From assembly GCF_016651255.1 (NCBI RefSeq), contig NZ_JAEKEG010000080.1, positions 1 to 37,769 on the forward strand: a DNA stretch of 37,769 bases. Direction: 5' to 3'. This document shows, in pieces, positions 1 to 8,172 of this stretch; the stretch's first letter is position 1, and each line of letters begins with the position of its first letter. Both the position numbers and the translations under genes were made by a program. The DNA is from Pseudomonas sp. TH10. GTDB lineage: Bacteria > Pseudomonadota > Gammaproteobacteria > Pseudomonadales > Pseudomonadaceae. The notes beneath the pieces were generated by a model. That model was not told the DNA's origin and did no database searches. It worked only from the letters and a program-made list of their open reading frames with translations.

Positions 1-1
1 G

Positions 2-772
2 CGGGACGTCGATGGCATCAGCGTCGCCGACGCGCTGCAACGCACCGGTTATGCCGGCGAACGCCCGCTGGGCGGCGCGGTGGATGCGTACTTTGAAGCG
101 CACATCGAACAGGGCCCGATCCTCGAAGACAACGCCAAAAGTATCGGCGTGGTCAGCGGCGGCCAGGCGATTCGCTGGCTCGACGTGCGGGTCGAAGGTA
201 TGGCCGCCCACGCCGGCACTACGCCGATGCCGCTGCGCAAGGACGCCTTGTATGGGGTGGCGCGGATGATCCAGGCCATTGAAGGTTTGGCCACCGATTT
301 CGCCCCTGAAGGCCTGACCACCGTGGGCGAGTTGAGCATTAACAAATCCTCGCGCAACACCATTCCAGGCCTGGTGAATTTCACCGTCGACCTGCGGCAT
401 CACCGTGATGAAGCCATCGAGGCTATGGAGCAACAGGTCCGTACACGACTGCAGGCGATTGCCGACGGCCGTGGCTTGAACCTCACGATCACCCCGCACT
501 GGATCAGCCCGGCGACGCCGTTCGATGCCGAGTGCGTGGCAGCCGTGCAGCACGCCGTGGACGCGCTGGGCTACGCTCAGCAGTCGATTGTCAGCGGCGC
601 CGGGCATGATGCAATTCACCTGGCGCGGTTCTGCCCGACGGCGATGGTGTTTATCCCGTGCGTTGGCGGGTTGAGCCACAACGAAGCCGAAGACGTGCTG
701 CCCGAGGATGTGCGACAGGGCACTGATGTGTTGCTCAACGCCGTGCTGGCCCGCGCCGAAAAAGCTGAATAA
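2..772 (+). CDS. Zn-dependent M20-family amidohydrolase, 3' part (N-carbamoyl-L-amino acid hydrolase / allantoate amidohydrolase type)
   Basis: The reading frame is open from base 2, so the 5' end lies outside the window; about 256 C-terminal residues are visible. The segment FEAHIEQGPILE carries the Glu-rich metal-site motif of the HyuC/AllC/beta-ureidopropionase branch of peptidase family M20, and AAHAGTTPMPLRKDAL and SGAGHDAIHLAR are the dimerisation-domain and C-terminal metal-site motifs of the same branch. Such enzymes hydrolyse the carbamoyl group of N-carbamoyl amino acids or allantoate in pyrimidine, hydantoin or purine nitrogen scavenging. The substrate cannot be told from this part. 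The frame is intact to TAA at 770-772 and is followed directly by a REPIN. Family assignment is firm; substrate is open. Confidence 0.88.
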   Translation, partial: RDVDGISVADALQRTGYAGERPLGGAVDAYFEAHIEQGPILEDNAKSIGVVSGGQAIRWLDVRVEGMAAHAGTTPMPLRKDALYGVARMIQAIEGLATDFAPEGLTTVGELSINKSSRNTIPGLVNFTVDLRHHRDEAIEAMEQQVRTRLQAIADGRGLNLTITPHWISPATPFDAECVAAVQHAVDALGYAQQSIVSGAGHDAIHLARFCPTAMVFIPCVGGLSHNEAEDVLPEDVRQGTDVLLNAVLARAEKAE

Positions 773-780
773 ACACAGTC

Positions 781-873
781 CCTGTGGGTGCGGGCTTGCT
801 CGCGGTAGCGGTGGATCAGTCGCCATTGATGTCGAATGTGCTGGCCTCATCGCGAGCAAGCTTGCTCCTACAG
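781..873. repeat. REPIN (two inverted REP sequences)
   Basis: Left arm at 781-810 begins CCTGTGGGTGCGGGCTTGCT. Right arm at 848-873 is its approximate inverse, ending GCTTGCTCCTACAG. The spacer contains ATGTCGAATGTG, also found in the REPIN array at 11.2-11.8 kb, so both belong to one family. It fills most of the 149-base gap between the amidohydrolase stop and the next gene. Confidence 0.85.
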
Positions 874-921
874 AGACACACTCAGCTTCAAGATCTACGT
901 TAACTGACAGGTATTTGATCC

Positions 922-1947
922 ATGCGCAGTTTTTTCCACCCCGAACAATTGCTCCACCATCCACGCAGTTACTACTCCCGCGGGCAGATGCGCACGCCGC
1001 AGGAAGTGCCGGAGCGTTTGCAGCGATTGGTGCAGGCTTCTCATTCCCTCGGCTTCAAAGTCGAGCAGCCCGTCGATGCGGGGCTGGCGCCATTGCTGGC
1101 GGTCCACGGCGCTTCGTACCTGCGGTTTCTGCAAGAAGCGCACCAGCGCTGGAAGGAGATCCCCGAGGATTGGGGCGATGAGGTGATGTCGAACATATTC
1201 GTGCGCGAGCCCAACGCCTTGCGCGGGATTCTCGCTCAAGCCGCCCGCTATCTGGCGGACGGCAGTTGCCCGGTGGGCGAACAGACCTGGCGTTCGGCGT
1301 ATTGGTCGGCGCAAAGCGCGGTGGCCGGTGCTCAAGCGTTGCTTGACGGCGAGCCGGCGGCTTACGCGCTGTGTCGTCCACCGGGTCATCATGCCCGGGC
1401 CGAGGCGGCTGGCGGATTTTGTTATGTGAACAATGCCGCGGTGGCGGCGCAGGTTTTACGCGCCAGGTTCAAGAAGGTCGCGGTGCTCGACACTGACATG
1501 CACCACGGTCAGGGCATTCAGGAGATTTTCTACGACCGCGATGACGTGCTGTACGTCTCGGTGCATGGCGATCCGACCAATTTCTACCCAGGGGTTGCCG
1601 GCTTCGGCGATGAGCGCGGTGTCGGGGCAGGCGAGGGGTTTAACCTCAACTTGCCGATGGCCCATGGTGCGAGCGAGGCGGAATTTCTGGCACAGCTTGA
1701 AGTCGCGTTGACGGCGGTCAAGGACTTTGGCGCCGAGGTGCTGGTGCTGTCCCTGGGATTCGATATTTTCGAACTGGACCCCCAGAGCAAAGTGGCGGTG
1801 ACCCGTGAAGGGTTTGCGGTGCTGGGCGAACGGATTCGTAGCCTTGGGTTGCCGTGCCTGATTGTGCAGGAGGGTGGGTATCACCTGGAGAGTCTGGAAG
1901 ACAATGCCCGGGCGTTTTTTGTGAATGCCCAGGTGTGGCGGCTCTGA
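922..1947 (+). CDS. Histone-deacetylase-family protein (acetylpolyamine amidohydrolase-like)
   Basis: A 341-residue protein of the arginase/deacetylase fold, the usual length for bacterial class II-like deacetylases. Visible active-site parts are the tandem histidines in PPGHHA (H156, H157), the zinc ligands in DTDMHHG (D192 and H194), the third ligand in LSLGFD (D281) and the catalytic tyrosine in EGGYH (Y320). All key residues are present, so it should be an active Zn-dependent amide hydrolase. Bacterial relatives remove acetyl groups from acetylpolyamines such as acetylputrescine; protein deacetylation is also possible. It is cytoplasmic, with no signal peptide. A weak AGG at 909-911 precedes the ATG. 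The neighbouring amidohydrolase is separated by a REPIN, so co-transcription is not certain. Confidence 0.9.
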   Translation: MRSFFHPEQLLHHPRSYYSRGQMRTPQEVPERLQRLVQASHSLGFKVEQPVDAGLAPLLAVHGASYLRFLQEAHQRWKEIPEDWGDEVMSNIFVREPNALRGILAQAARYLADGSCPVGEQTWRSAYWSAQSAVAGAQALLDGEPAAYALCRPPGHHARAEAAGGFCYVNNAAVAAQVLRARFKKVAVLDTDMHHGQGIQEIFYDRDDVLYVSVHGDPTNFYPGVAGFGDERGVGAGEGFNLNLPMAHGASEAEFLAQLEVALTAVKDFGAEVLVLSLGFDIFELDPQSKVAVTREGFAVLGERIRSLGLPCLIVQEGGYHLESLEDNARAFFVNAQVWRL

Positions 1948-1966
1948 GTGAGATGGGGGCTGTCCG

Positions 1967-2068
1967 ATCGCGGTCGCGGGTAAGCCCCGCTCCCACAGTG
2001 ACCAAGGTGGACCACTTACTTGTGGACAACGCTGAACCTGTGGGAGCAAGGCTTGCCCGCGGTGAGGC
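1967..2068. repeat. Pair of REP sequences between converging genes
   Basis: REP copies at about 1967-1998 (ending GCCCCGCTCCCACAG) and 2037-2068 (starting CCTGTGGGAGCAAGGCTTGC) lie in opposite orientation. They occupy the gap between the deacetylase gene (+) and the LprI-family gene (-), a usual place for REPs. No separate rho-independent terminator is visible here. Confidence 0.8.
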
Positions 2069-2087
2069 CCTGGAGCACCCCCGTTAT

Positions 2088-2489
2088 TTACTGTCCAGGC
2101 ACAGGACACCCCATATCGCCCTCCTGGCATTTCAAATAATTCTTGAAAGTCTCCACCCGTGCGCGGGTCAGCTCTGTAATGCAATTACCGTAGATCAATG
2201 GGTAAACGCTCCCACCTTCCACCCCCGATGCTGAAAACTTGCACTCCGCATCCCGGAACGCAATCCACGAGCGTTGCGCGCCGATCAACAGCTTCTTGCG
2301 GTCCGGATCGCTCTTCAGCCGCCCGGTAATCTGCTGGTAAAGCGCATTCAGTTCCTTGTCCGCAGCCTTGTTCTGCTGGGTGGCGCACTGGTTCATCGTC
2401 GCCTGGTCGGTGGCGTTATCGCAATCTGCGGCCAGGGCCAGGTGGGTAAACAGCAGGGGCGTCAGCGCCAGGAGAAAGCGTGAGTACAT
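2088..2489 (-). CDS. LprI-family (DUF1311) secreted protein
   Basis: A 133-residue protein starting with a Sec signal peptide (MYSRFLLALTPLLFTHLALA, cleavage probably after residue 20 or 21). The mature part shows the DUF1311/LprI pattern: an N-terminal Cys-rich segment DCDNATDQATMNQC, a helix with KAADKELNALYQQ, and the signature QRSWIAFRDAEC. The spaced cysteines suggest disulfides in the periplasm. The family includes lysozyme-inhibitor-like LprI of mycobacteria, but most Pseudomonas members are uncharacterised, so the role is unknown. It is monocistronic, convergent with the deacetylase gene. Confidence 0.85.
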   Translation of the reverse strand: MYSRFLLALTPLLFTHLALAADCDNATDQATMNQCATQQNKAADKELNALYQQITGRLKSDPDRKKLLIGAQRSWIAFRDAECKFSASGVEGGSVYPLIYGNCITELTRARVETFKNYLKCQEGDMGCPVPGQ

Positions 2490-2693
2490 GGGAGTTCTCG
2501 CTATGACATCGTAAAGAGAAGGGCAGTGTAGCGAACCCCGGCGAGGTCAGTTACCAGTCGCGCAAAAGCCGCTGCGCTGCAGTCATTTCCCAGCCGAATG
2601 AGCGCCATGGGTTGATTACAGTATGCGCTTGGTACAACTTTAGGGTTGGTCTTGTGGTCTTACAGGCCTACTGTTCATTACAGGAGGTGACAT

Positions 2694-3182
2694 ATGAACC
2701 CAGCATCAGATCGTATCCAAAGGAAAATCCTGCTCAGGACCCCGCGTTCGCAGGTCTGGCGCGTAATCGCCCATGCCGAAGCCTTCGGCCAGTGGTTTGG
2801 CGTGGCACTGGAGGGCAAGCGGTTTGTCGCCGGTGAGTGGACCCAAGGGCAGATCACTTACCCCGGTTATGAGCACCTGCTGTGGAACGTACTCGTGGAG
2901 CGGGTTGAGCCGGAGCGGGTGTTCTCGTTTCGCTGGCATCCCTACGCCGTGGAGCGGCACATCGATTATTCCCAGGAGCCGACCACCCTGGTGTTGTTCG
3001 AGCTGGAAGATATGGATGGCGGCACGTTGCTCAAGGTCACCGAGTCCGGCTTCGATCACATCCCCCAGGAGCGCCGTCTCAAGGCATTCCGCATGGACAG
3101 CCGGGGCTGGGATGAGCAGATGAACAATATCGAGGAGTTCCTCAAAATCAGCCACAAGGCACCGGAGCCCCAGCAAGAGTAA
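2694..3182 (+). CDS. SRPBCC / AHSA1-domain protein
   Basis: A 162-residue cytoplasmic protein with the START-like fold of the AHSA1 (activator of Hsp90 ATPase-like) family. It opens with IQRKILLRTPRSQVWRVIAHAEAFGQWFG, the typical first strand and helix, then PERVFSFRWHPYAV and TTLVLFELEDMDGGTLLKVTESGFDHIP, a pattern shared by this family. These small proteins bind hydrophobic ligands or act as cofactors; no catalytic residues are evident and the ligand is unknown. The start is well supported by a near-perfect Shine-Dalgarno AGGAGGTGA at about 2681-2689. The 204 bases upstream show no other gene. The Rsm-type sRNA lies 3' on the same strand. Confidence 0.85.
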   Translation: MNPASDRIQRKILLRTPRSQVWRVIAHAEAFGQWFGVALEGKRFVAGEWTQGQITYPGYEHLLWNVLVERVEPERVFSFRWHPYAVERHIDYSQEPTTLVLFELEDMDGGTLLKVTESGFDHIPQERRLKAFRMDSRGWDEQMNNIEEFLKISHKAPEPQQE

Positions 3183-3300
3183 ATGCCCGCAGGTTCTGGC
3201 CATGGTTGAAGCGCCGCGCCCAGCTGAGTGATGCAGAACCCCCGCGTCCCAGGCTTGCAGCTTTCAGCGAGGGGAGCGCCAAGGGTTCCCCGCTAGTAGC

Positions 3301-3318
3301 TATAGCGAATGTCCTACA
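3301..3318 (+). promoter_or_regulatory. Possible degenerate GacA upstream activating sequence
   Basis: TATAGCGAATGTCCTACA matches the palindromic Gac box TGTAAG-NN-AT-NN-CTTACA at 10 of 14 fixed positions, including the central AT and five of six bases of the right arm. Its centre lies about 61 bases before the estimated sRNA start. The left arm is poor, so this is tentative. Confidence 0.35.
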
Positions 3319-3370
3319 CGCTATGGTACTGATATCGTCTGTTACATTTTGGATCCGATGCGTATTCTGA

Positions 3371-3489
3371 CCCCATCAACCGAGGCACAGGAAGTGCCTC
3401 GGGATCAGGGACGATCGACCATCAGCACGGAACGCTATCGACAGGGAGTCGACATGGTCTTGGGAAAACCCGCTTCGGCGGGTTTTTTT
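3371..3489 (+). ncRNA. rsmX: RsmX-like sRNA (sequesters RsmA/RsmE/CsrA)
   Basis: The RNA shows repeated GGA motifs in hairpin loops, the hallmark of Rsm sRNAs that titrate the translational repressor RsmA/RsmE under GacS/GacA control. Hairpin 1 has a 9-bp stem CCGAGGCAC/GTGCCTCGG (3380-3402) with loop AGGAA. Hairpin 2 is GATC-AGGGAC-GATC (3403-3416). A third GGA lies in AGC-ACGGAAC-GCT (3424-3436). Hairpin 4 is TCGAC-AGGGA-GTCGA (3438-3452). TCAGGGACGA and ACAGGGAGT fit the Rsm-binding consensus A/U-CANGGANG-U/A. The 3' end is a strong terminator. The start is estimated from the usual length (about 119 nt) and may be off by tens of bases. It is not next to the usual neighbours of rsmY or rsmZ as I know them, so rsmX is the likeliest member. 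Confidence 0.75.
3465..3489 (+). terminator. Rho-independent terminator of the Rsm-type sRNA
   Basis: AAAACCCGC-TTCG-GCGGGTTTT is a perfect 9-bp stem with a stable TTCG tetraloop, followed by a run of seven T. Confidence 0.92.
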
Positions 3490-3535
3490 CGTCTGTACAA
3501 AACCGCCGTTACGACGAGAGGCGCCTCTCCGATCT

Positions 3536-3647
3536 CTGTAGGAGCACGCTACGGGCGGCGTCCCGACGATGGACGTGAACGATAACGCGGGAAGCCTGAT
3601 ACCCCGCGGCGTTCATTCATTTTTCGCGAGCAAGCTCGCTCCTACAG
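3536..3647. repeat. Diverged REP pair upstream of the inhA 3' end
   Basis: CTGTAGGAGCACGCTACGGG at 3536-3555 and the inverse TTCGCGAGCAAGCTCGCTCC from 3623 form a REPIN-like pair, with an extra imperfect inverted repeat (CGCGGG / CCCCGCGG) between them. The right copy abuts the inhA stop region. The 5' copy is degenerate. Confidence 0.65.
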
Positions 3648-3652
3648 TAAGG

Positions 3653-4330
3653 TTACAGCCTGGCTGCGGCCCGCTCGGTAATCCGTGTTCGCTGCTCAAG
3701 CGATGGCGCTGCACGGCGCCGGGCGTCTTCCAGCACTGCGGCCGGCGCAGTGTCCGGGCTCCCCGAAGCAAAGGGCGGCGCGGGAGCGTACTCCAGTTGC
3801 AACTGCACCAATTGCGCAGTGCCCTCATCGAACAGTTCCGCAGCCAGCGTCAGGGCAAAATCGATACCCGCCGTGATCCCGCCGCCGGTCAGCAGGTTGC
3901 CGTCGCGCACCACACGGTCCTGAACCGCAATCGCCCCCAGAAGCTTGAGCAATTCGTGATACGCCCAGTGAGTGGTGGCGCGCTTGCCCTTGAGCAGACC
4001 TGCCGCGCCGAGTACCAGGGCGCCGGTGCACACTGACGTCACATACCGTGCACTGGCCGCCTGGGCCTTGATGAACGCCAACGTCACCTCATCCTCCATC
4101 AATGGGCCGACGCCACTGCCGCCGGGGATGCAGATCACATCCAGAGCCGGACAGTCCTCGAACGTCGTAGTCGGTTGCAAGACCAGCCCGGTGCTTGCTG
4201 TCACTGGCCCCAGGTCCTTCCAGACCAGATGCACCTGCACGTCCGGCAGGGACGCCAGCACGTCATAAGGCCCGGTCAGGTCCAATTGCTGGACCTGGGG
4301 GAACAACAGAAAACCTATCTGCAACGCCAT
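3653..4330 (-). CDS. inhA: Isonitrile hydratase (DJ-1/PfpI superfamily)
   Basis: A 225-residue DJ-1/PfpI-fold protein. The nucleophile elbow TSVCTGALVLGAAG puts the catalytic cysteine at residue 101, the position recorded as essential in the Pseudomonas putida isonitrile hydratase as I remember it. Other family features are the opening IGFLLFPQVQQLDLTGPYDVL, DVICIPGGSGV and RATTHWAYHELL. The enzyme hydrates isonitriles to N-substituted formamides in the cytoplasm. The gene is divergent from a GlxA-type regulator of the same superfamily, with 88 bases between starts, a common pairing that suggests the regulator controls it. The C-terminal tail (ASGSPDTAPAAVLEDARRRA) is low-complexity but within normal length. 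Confidence 0.88.
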   Translation of the reverse strand: MALQIGFLLFPQVQQLDLTGPYDVLASLPDVQVHLVWKDLGPVTASTGLVLQPTTTFEDCPALDVICIPGGSGVGPLMEDEVTLAFIKAQAASARYVTSVCTGALVLGAAGLLKGKRATTHWAYHELLKLLGAIAVQDRVVRDGNLLTGGGITAGIDFALTLAAELFDEGTAQLVQLQLEYAPAPPFASGSPDTAPAAVLEDARRRAAPSLEQRTRITERAAARL

Positions 4331-4381
4331 GGTGATTTCTCATGAAGTGGGTGGACGACCTCACTCTAGCTCTCTAGGATG

Positions 4382-4395
4382 TGGCGCATACGCCA
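4382..4395. promoter_or_regulatory. Inverted repeat in the inhA-regulator divergent promoter region
   Basis: TGGCG-CATA-CGCCA is a perfect 5-bp inverted repeat in the 88-base gap between the divergent inhA and GlxA-type genes. It is a plausible operator, but it is short and there is no second copy to support it. Confidence 0.3.
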
Positions 4396-4418
4396 ATCAA
4401 CCCACGAATTACGCCAAC

Positions 4419-5400
4419 ATGCCTAAAGTCATTCATGTGCTCGCGTTCGCCAAGGTGCAGTTGCTCGATGTCACCGGGCCGCTGCAAGTGTTTGCCTCGG
4501 CCAATGACATCGTCCGCCAGCAAGGCCTGCCGGCACCCTACGCACCGACGGTGATCGCCAGCGGTGGCGGGGCGGTCATGTCCTCTGCCGGGTTGGCAAT
4601 GCTGGCTGAACCGCTGCCGCAGACGGCCAGCGACACCTTGATCATCGCCGGCGGCTGGGGCGTGTATGAAGCGGCTCAGGACCCGGCACTGGTGAGTTGG
4701 GTGCGCAGCCACGCAACCCTTTGCCGGCGCGTGTCCTCGGTGTGCACCGGGGCTTTTCTGCTGGCCGCCAGCGGCTGGCTCGATGGCCGGCGGGTGGTCA
4801 CTCACTGGACCCGGTGCGAGCAGTTGGCCCGGCAGCATCCGCAGCTGCGGGTGGAACCCGACCCGATCTTCATCAACGATGGCCCGGTGTGGACCTCGGC
4901 CGGCGTCACTGCCGGCATCGACCTGGCGCTGGCCATGGTGGAACAGGACCTCGGTCGCGAGATGGCCATGGAAGTGGCCCGCCAACTGGTGGTGTTTCTC
5001 AAGCGTCCCGGTGGCCAGTCGCAGTTCAGCGTGACCCTGTCGTTGCAAAAAAGGTAATCGGTTTGACGAACTTCATGCCTGGATCAGCGAAAATCTTCCC
5101 CTGGACCTGGGGATTCCAACACTCGCCGCCCAGGCGGGCATGAGCGAACGCAGTTTCGTGCGCCACTACCGCGCCGACACCGGCCAGACCCCCGCCCGGG
5201 CGATTGAGTCGATTCGAGTGGAAACGGCGCGCAGGTTGCTCAGCGACACCGGTGTGCCGATCAAGCGCGTGGCGATGCAATGCGGGTTCGGTAGCGAAGA
5301 GACCCTCAGGCGCAGTTTCCTGAGGGCGATGGGGGTGACTCCGCAAGCCTATCGGGAACGCTTTTGCATCAGCGCTGCAGCAGATCCAGTAGTGCCTTGA
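4419..5400 (+). pseudogene. GlxA-family AraC-type transcriptional regulator, frameshifted
   Basis: The first part (4419-5057) encodes a DJ-1/PfpI-like domain: MPKVIHVLAFAKVQLLDVTGPLQVF, then SSVCTGAFLLAASG. The second part, in the next frame to 5400, encodes the AraC helix-turn-helix pair: IPTLAAQAGMSERSFVRHYRADTG, then RVAMQCGFGSEETLRRSF. The frames meet at an A6 tract (5047-5052). Removing one A gives an uninterrupted protein of about 326 residues, the normal GlxA-family length, while as read it stops at TAA 5055-5057 and loses its DNA-binding domain. ATG 4419 is preferred to 4329 because the conserved domain starts there. It is divergent from inhA, its probable target. A sequencing error, a true mutation or slippage on the A tract could explain the break. 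Confidence 0.85.
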
Positions 5401-6267
5401 GGGTGGCTTGGGGGCTTCTTCGGGAATGTCGTGACCGACCCCGGCCAGAACACGCCGCTCGTAGTCACCGGTGAAAAAGTCCCGATCTTCATCGTTTGCC
5501 GTTGCAGGTCCGACGCCATCGTCTGCGCCGCACAGGGAGATAGTGGGCACACTGATCGGCGGCTGGCGAGTCAGCGCCTGCTCCATCCATTCCAACGCCG
5601 GATCGCCATCGACATACTTGAATCGGTGCCGGTAGGAGTGAATCACCACCTCGACAAAGTCCGGGTTATCAAGGGCCGTTGCACTGCGCGCGTACAACGC
5701 GGGGCCCTCGTCCCAGGTCGGTGACCACAGGCGCCAGAGCAACTCGCACAGTGCATGCCGATTTCGGGTCAAGCCCTCGACTCCACGCGGGCTATGGAAG
5801 TAGTACTGATACCAGAGCCGATGTTCGGTTTGCGGATCCAGCGGCTTAACCGAGTTGGGAATGTCCTGGAGGTTGTACCCATCGCCAGTGACCAGGCAAC
5901 GAACCCGCTGCGGCCACAGTGCCGCCACGATGCACGCCGCGCGTCCGCCCCAGTCGTAGCCGCAAAGCGCTGCCTGCTCAATCCCGAGGATGTCCATCAG
6001 CTCCAGCAGATCCTGGGCGAGGGCTGCCTGCTGCCCGGAGCGTGGGGTACCCGGGCTGTTGAAACGGGTCGGACCGTAGCCGCGCAGATACGGCACGATA
6101 ACTCGATAGCCTTGTGCACCGAGCACGGGTGCTACCGAGTCGAACGCGCGCGGGGAATAGGGAAACCCGTGCAGCAGAATCACCTGCTCACCATTGGCCG
6201 GGCCGTGTTCTTCATAGGCGATTGTGAGCATTGATGTTCGGATGAACTGGATGGGATGGCCAGTCAT
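5369..6267 (-). pseudogene. Alpha/beta hydrolase (epoxide hydrolase / dehalogenase-like), frameshifted near its end
   Basis: The protein starts MTGHPIQFIRTSMLTIAYEEHGP and shows the oxyanion motif HGFPYSPRAFD (HGFP at 33-36) and the nucleophile elbow GYDWGG with Asp105, as in epoxide hydrolases and haloalkane dehalogenases, not the Ser of esterases. The C-terminal catalytic His is in GVGHDIPEEAP. Right after that motif, C5 (plus-strand G5, 5410-5414) shifts the frame. With one more C the protein would end EAPQATLKALLDLLQR at about 5369, a normal 299-300 residues. As read, the open frame runs on nonsensically to 5026 across the opposing regulator gene. All catalytic residues lie before the break, so even the shifted protein might keep part of its activity. 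The substrate is unknown. Confidence 0.82.
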
Positions 6268-6282
6268 GCAGCAATCTCCGCG

Positions 6283-6315
6283 AGCCTCTGTAGGAGCCTG
6301 CGGCGGCTCCTGCGT
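6283..6315. repeat. REP-like hairpin fragment
   Basis: GGAGCC (6293-6298) and GGCTCC (6305-6310) form a hairpin around TGCGGC, flanked by CTGTA. It looks like a short derivative of the GGAGCTGCCG-type repeat and sits between the GH15 stop and the hydrolase start. Confidence 0.5.
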
Positions 6316-6345
6316 GCGAGTGAACTGTTAAGGTTTAGGCCTTCA

Positions 6346-8172
6346 TCATGGCTGCCACTCACTCTTTTCCCCACTCAACCGCCGATCGAGAAAACTCGCC
6401 GCACTGATCAACGCCAGATGGGTCAGTGCCTGCGGGGTATTGCCCAGATGCCGGCCATGGCTGTCGAACTCTTCGGCATACAGCCCCAGCGGATTGGCAT
6501 AGCGCAGCAATTGCTCAAACTCCAGATGAGCCTTTTCCACCTGGCCGGCGCGGGCCAGGCATTCAACGTACCAGAAGGAACACGCGGCGAATGCGCCTTC
6601 GGTGCCGGTCAAACCGTCGATGTTGGCGTCATCGTTGCGATAGCGGTAAACCATGCCATCGCGCACCAGATGTTTCTCGATGGCCTCAAGGGTCGAGAGC
6701 CAGCGCGGATCCTTGGCGCTGACGAAACGCACCAGCGGCATCAGCAGCATCGAACCGTCGAGGGCCGTACCGCCCTTGTACTGCACGAAATGCCCGCGCT
6801 CTTCGTCCCAGAAGTTGTCCCATATATCGGCGTAGATCGCCTGACGGGTCTGATCCCATTGCGCGAACGGTGCCGGCAACGAGCGTTTCGAAGCCAAACG
6901 AATCGCCCGGTCCAGCGCCACCCAGCACATCAGCCGCGAGTGCAGAAAGTGATGTTGCTCACCGCGCATTTCCCAAATGCCTACGTCAGTCGTCTGCCAC
7001 GTCTCACAGACCTGGTTGACCACTTCACACACATGTTTCCAGCCTTCGTGGGAAATCGCATCGCCGTACTTGTTGACCAGATATACCGCGTCCATCAGTT
7101 CGCCAAAGATGTCGAGCTGGATCTGGTCATACGCGCCATTGCCGATGCGCACCGGTTTCGCGCCACCGTGGCCGGACAAATGTTCAAGCTCGGTTTCCGG
7201 CAATTCCTGGCGACCGTCGATGGCATACAAAATGTTCAGTTTCATCGGCTGGCCATGGCAATCGCTGACCCGTCCGCGCAGCCAGTTCATGTAGGCGTTG
7301 GCTTCGCCGACGAAGCCCAGGCGCATGAAGGCGTAAACGGTGAAGGAGGCGTCGCGGATCCAGGTGTAGCGATAGTCCCAGTTGCGCTCCCCGCCAGGTG
7401 TTTCCGGCAGGCCGAAGGTGGCGGCCGCAAGGATGGCGCCATGCTTGCGTGAAGTCAGCAGCTTCAGCGCCAGGGCCGAACGATTGACCATCTCCCGCCA
7501 GCGGCCTCGGTAATTGGACTGGCCGCTCCAGTCGCGCCAGAATTTCAGGGTGCGCTCCATGCACATGTCCGCCGCGCCCTGATCAAAGCGCGGGTCATCC
7601 ACGCCGCCGAGCATGAATTGCGCGCTCTGGTCCTGTTCCAGGCTGAATTGCGCTACGGCTGCGTCCGCGTCGATGCGCATCACTTGATCGGAGGACAGGC
7701 GCAGGGCAGGCTGGTCGGTCGCCTCGAACACCACGTCCTGATCAGCCATCTGCGCGCGAGTGCTGGCGCGGGCGTAATCGTGTCGCACAGCGCAGCGCAT
7801 ATGAAAGGTCGCCCGACCGCTGACAACGCGAACCCGGCGCATCAACACCGGCAGGTCGTCCTCGCTGTCGCCGATCGGCAGCATGTCGGTGATTTCCACC
7901 ACGGCGAACTCGCTCAGCCAGCGGGTTTGCAGGACATTGGTGTCCGGTAGGTAAATCTGCTCGCGCCGGGCATCGGGCAGGTCCGGCGCCAACTGGAAAA
8001 TCCCTGCGTCGGGGGTGTCGAGCAGCGAACAGAAAATCGACGGGCTGTCGAATTCCGGCCAGCAGAAAAAATCCACACTGCCCTTGTCGTTGACCAGTGC
8101 GGCACTGCGCATGTCGCCGATGATGCCGTGGGCGTCAATCGGGCTCTGTCGTTCTTGATGATGCTCAGCCAT
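6346..8172 (-). CDS. Glycoside hydrolase family 15 protein (glucoamylase / trehalase-like)
   Basis: A 608-residue protein of the bacterial GH15 type. The N-terminal beta-sandwich domain (residues 1 to about 230) starts with PIDAHGIIGDMRSAALVNDKGSVDFFCWPEFDSPSIF, the trehalase-like N-terminal pattern. The (alpha/alpha)6 catalytic domain follows with ERNWDYRYTWIRDASFTVYAF and DGLTGTEGAFAACSFWYVECLA near the end, which holds a likely catalytic glutamate. Such enzymes hydrolyse alpha-glucosidic bonds of trehalose or short alpha-glucans in the cytoplasm; the substrate cannot be told. Its start overlaps the stop of the SDR gene by 8 bases (8165-8172), so the two are translationally coupled. No signal peptide is present. 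Confidence 0.88.
   Translation of the reverse strand: MAEHHQERQSPIDAHGIIGDMRSAALVNDKGSVDFFCWPEFDSPSIFCSLLDTPDAGIFQLAPDLPDARREQIYLPDTNVLQTRWLSEFAVVEITDMLPIGDSEDDLPVLMRRVRVVSGRATFHMRCAVRHDYARASTRAQMADQDVVFEATDQPALRLSSDQVMRIDADAAVAQFSLEQDQSAQFMLGGVDDPRFDQGAADMCMERTLKFWRDWSGQSNYRGRWREMVNRSALALKLLTSRKHGAILAAATFGLPETPGGERNWDYRYTWIRDASFTVYAFMRLGFVGEANAYMNWLRGRVSDCHGQPMKLNILYAIDGRQELPETELEHLSGHGGAKPVRIGNGAYDQIQLDIFGELMDAVYLVNKYGDAISHEGWKHVCEVVNQVCETWQTTDVGIWEMRGEQHHFLHSRLMCWVALDRAIRLASKRSLPAPFAQWDQTRQAIYADIWDNFWDEERGHFVQYKGGTALDGSMLLMPLVRFVSAKDPRWLSTLEAIEKHLVRDGMVYRYRNDDANIDGLTGTEGAFAACSFWYVECLARAGQVEKAHLEFEQLLRYANPLGLYAEEFDSHGRHLGNTPQALTHLALISAASFLDRRLSGEKSEWQP

Noticed and set aside
895..1392. Minus-strand ORF opposite the deacetylase gene
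   Set aside because: Shadow of the deacetylase frame; low-complexity Arg/Gln-rich protein without family features.
3569..4036. Plus-strand ORF of 155 codons opposite inhA
   Set aside because: It overlaps a REP pair and is antisense to the conserved isonitrile hydratase, with no recognisable domain.
5026..5368. C-terminal extension of the alpha/beta hydrolase across the opposing regulator gene
   Set aside because: It arises from the frameshift at 5410-5414. The sequence after GHDIPEEAP has no family similarity, whereas the corrected frame ends normally at about 5369.
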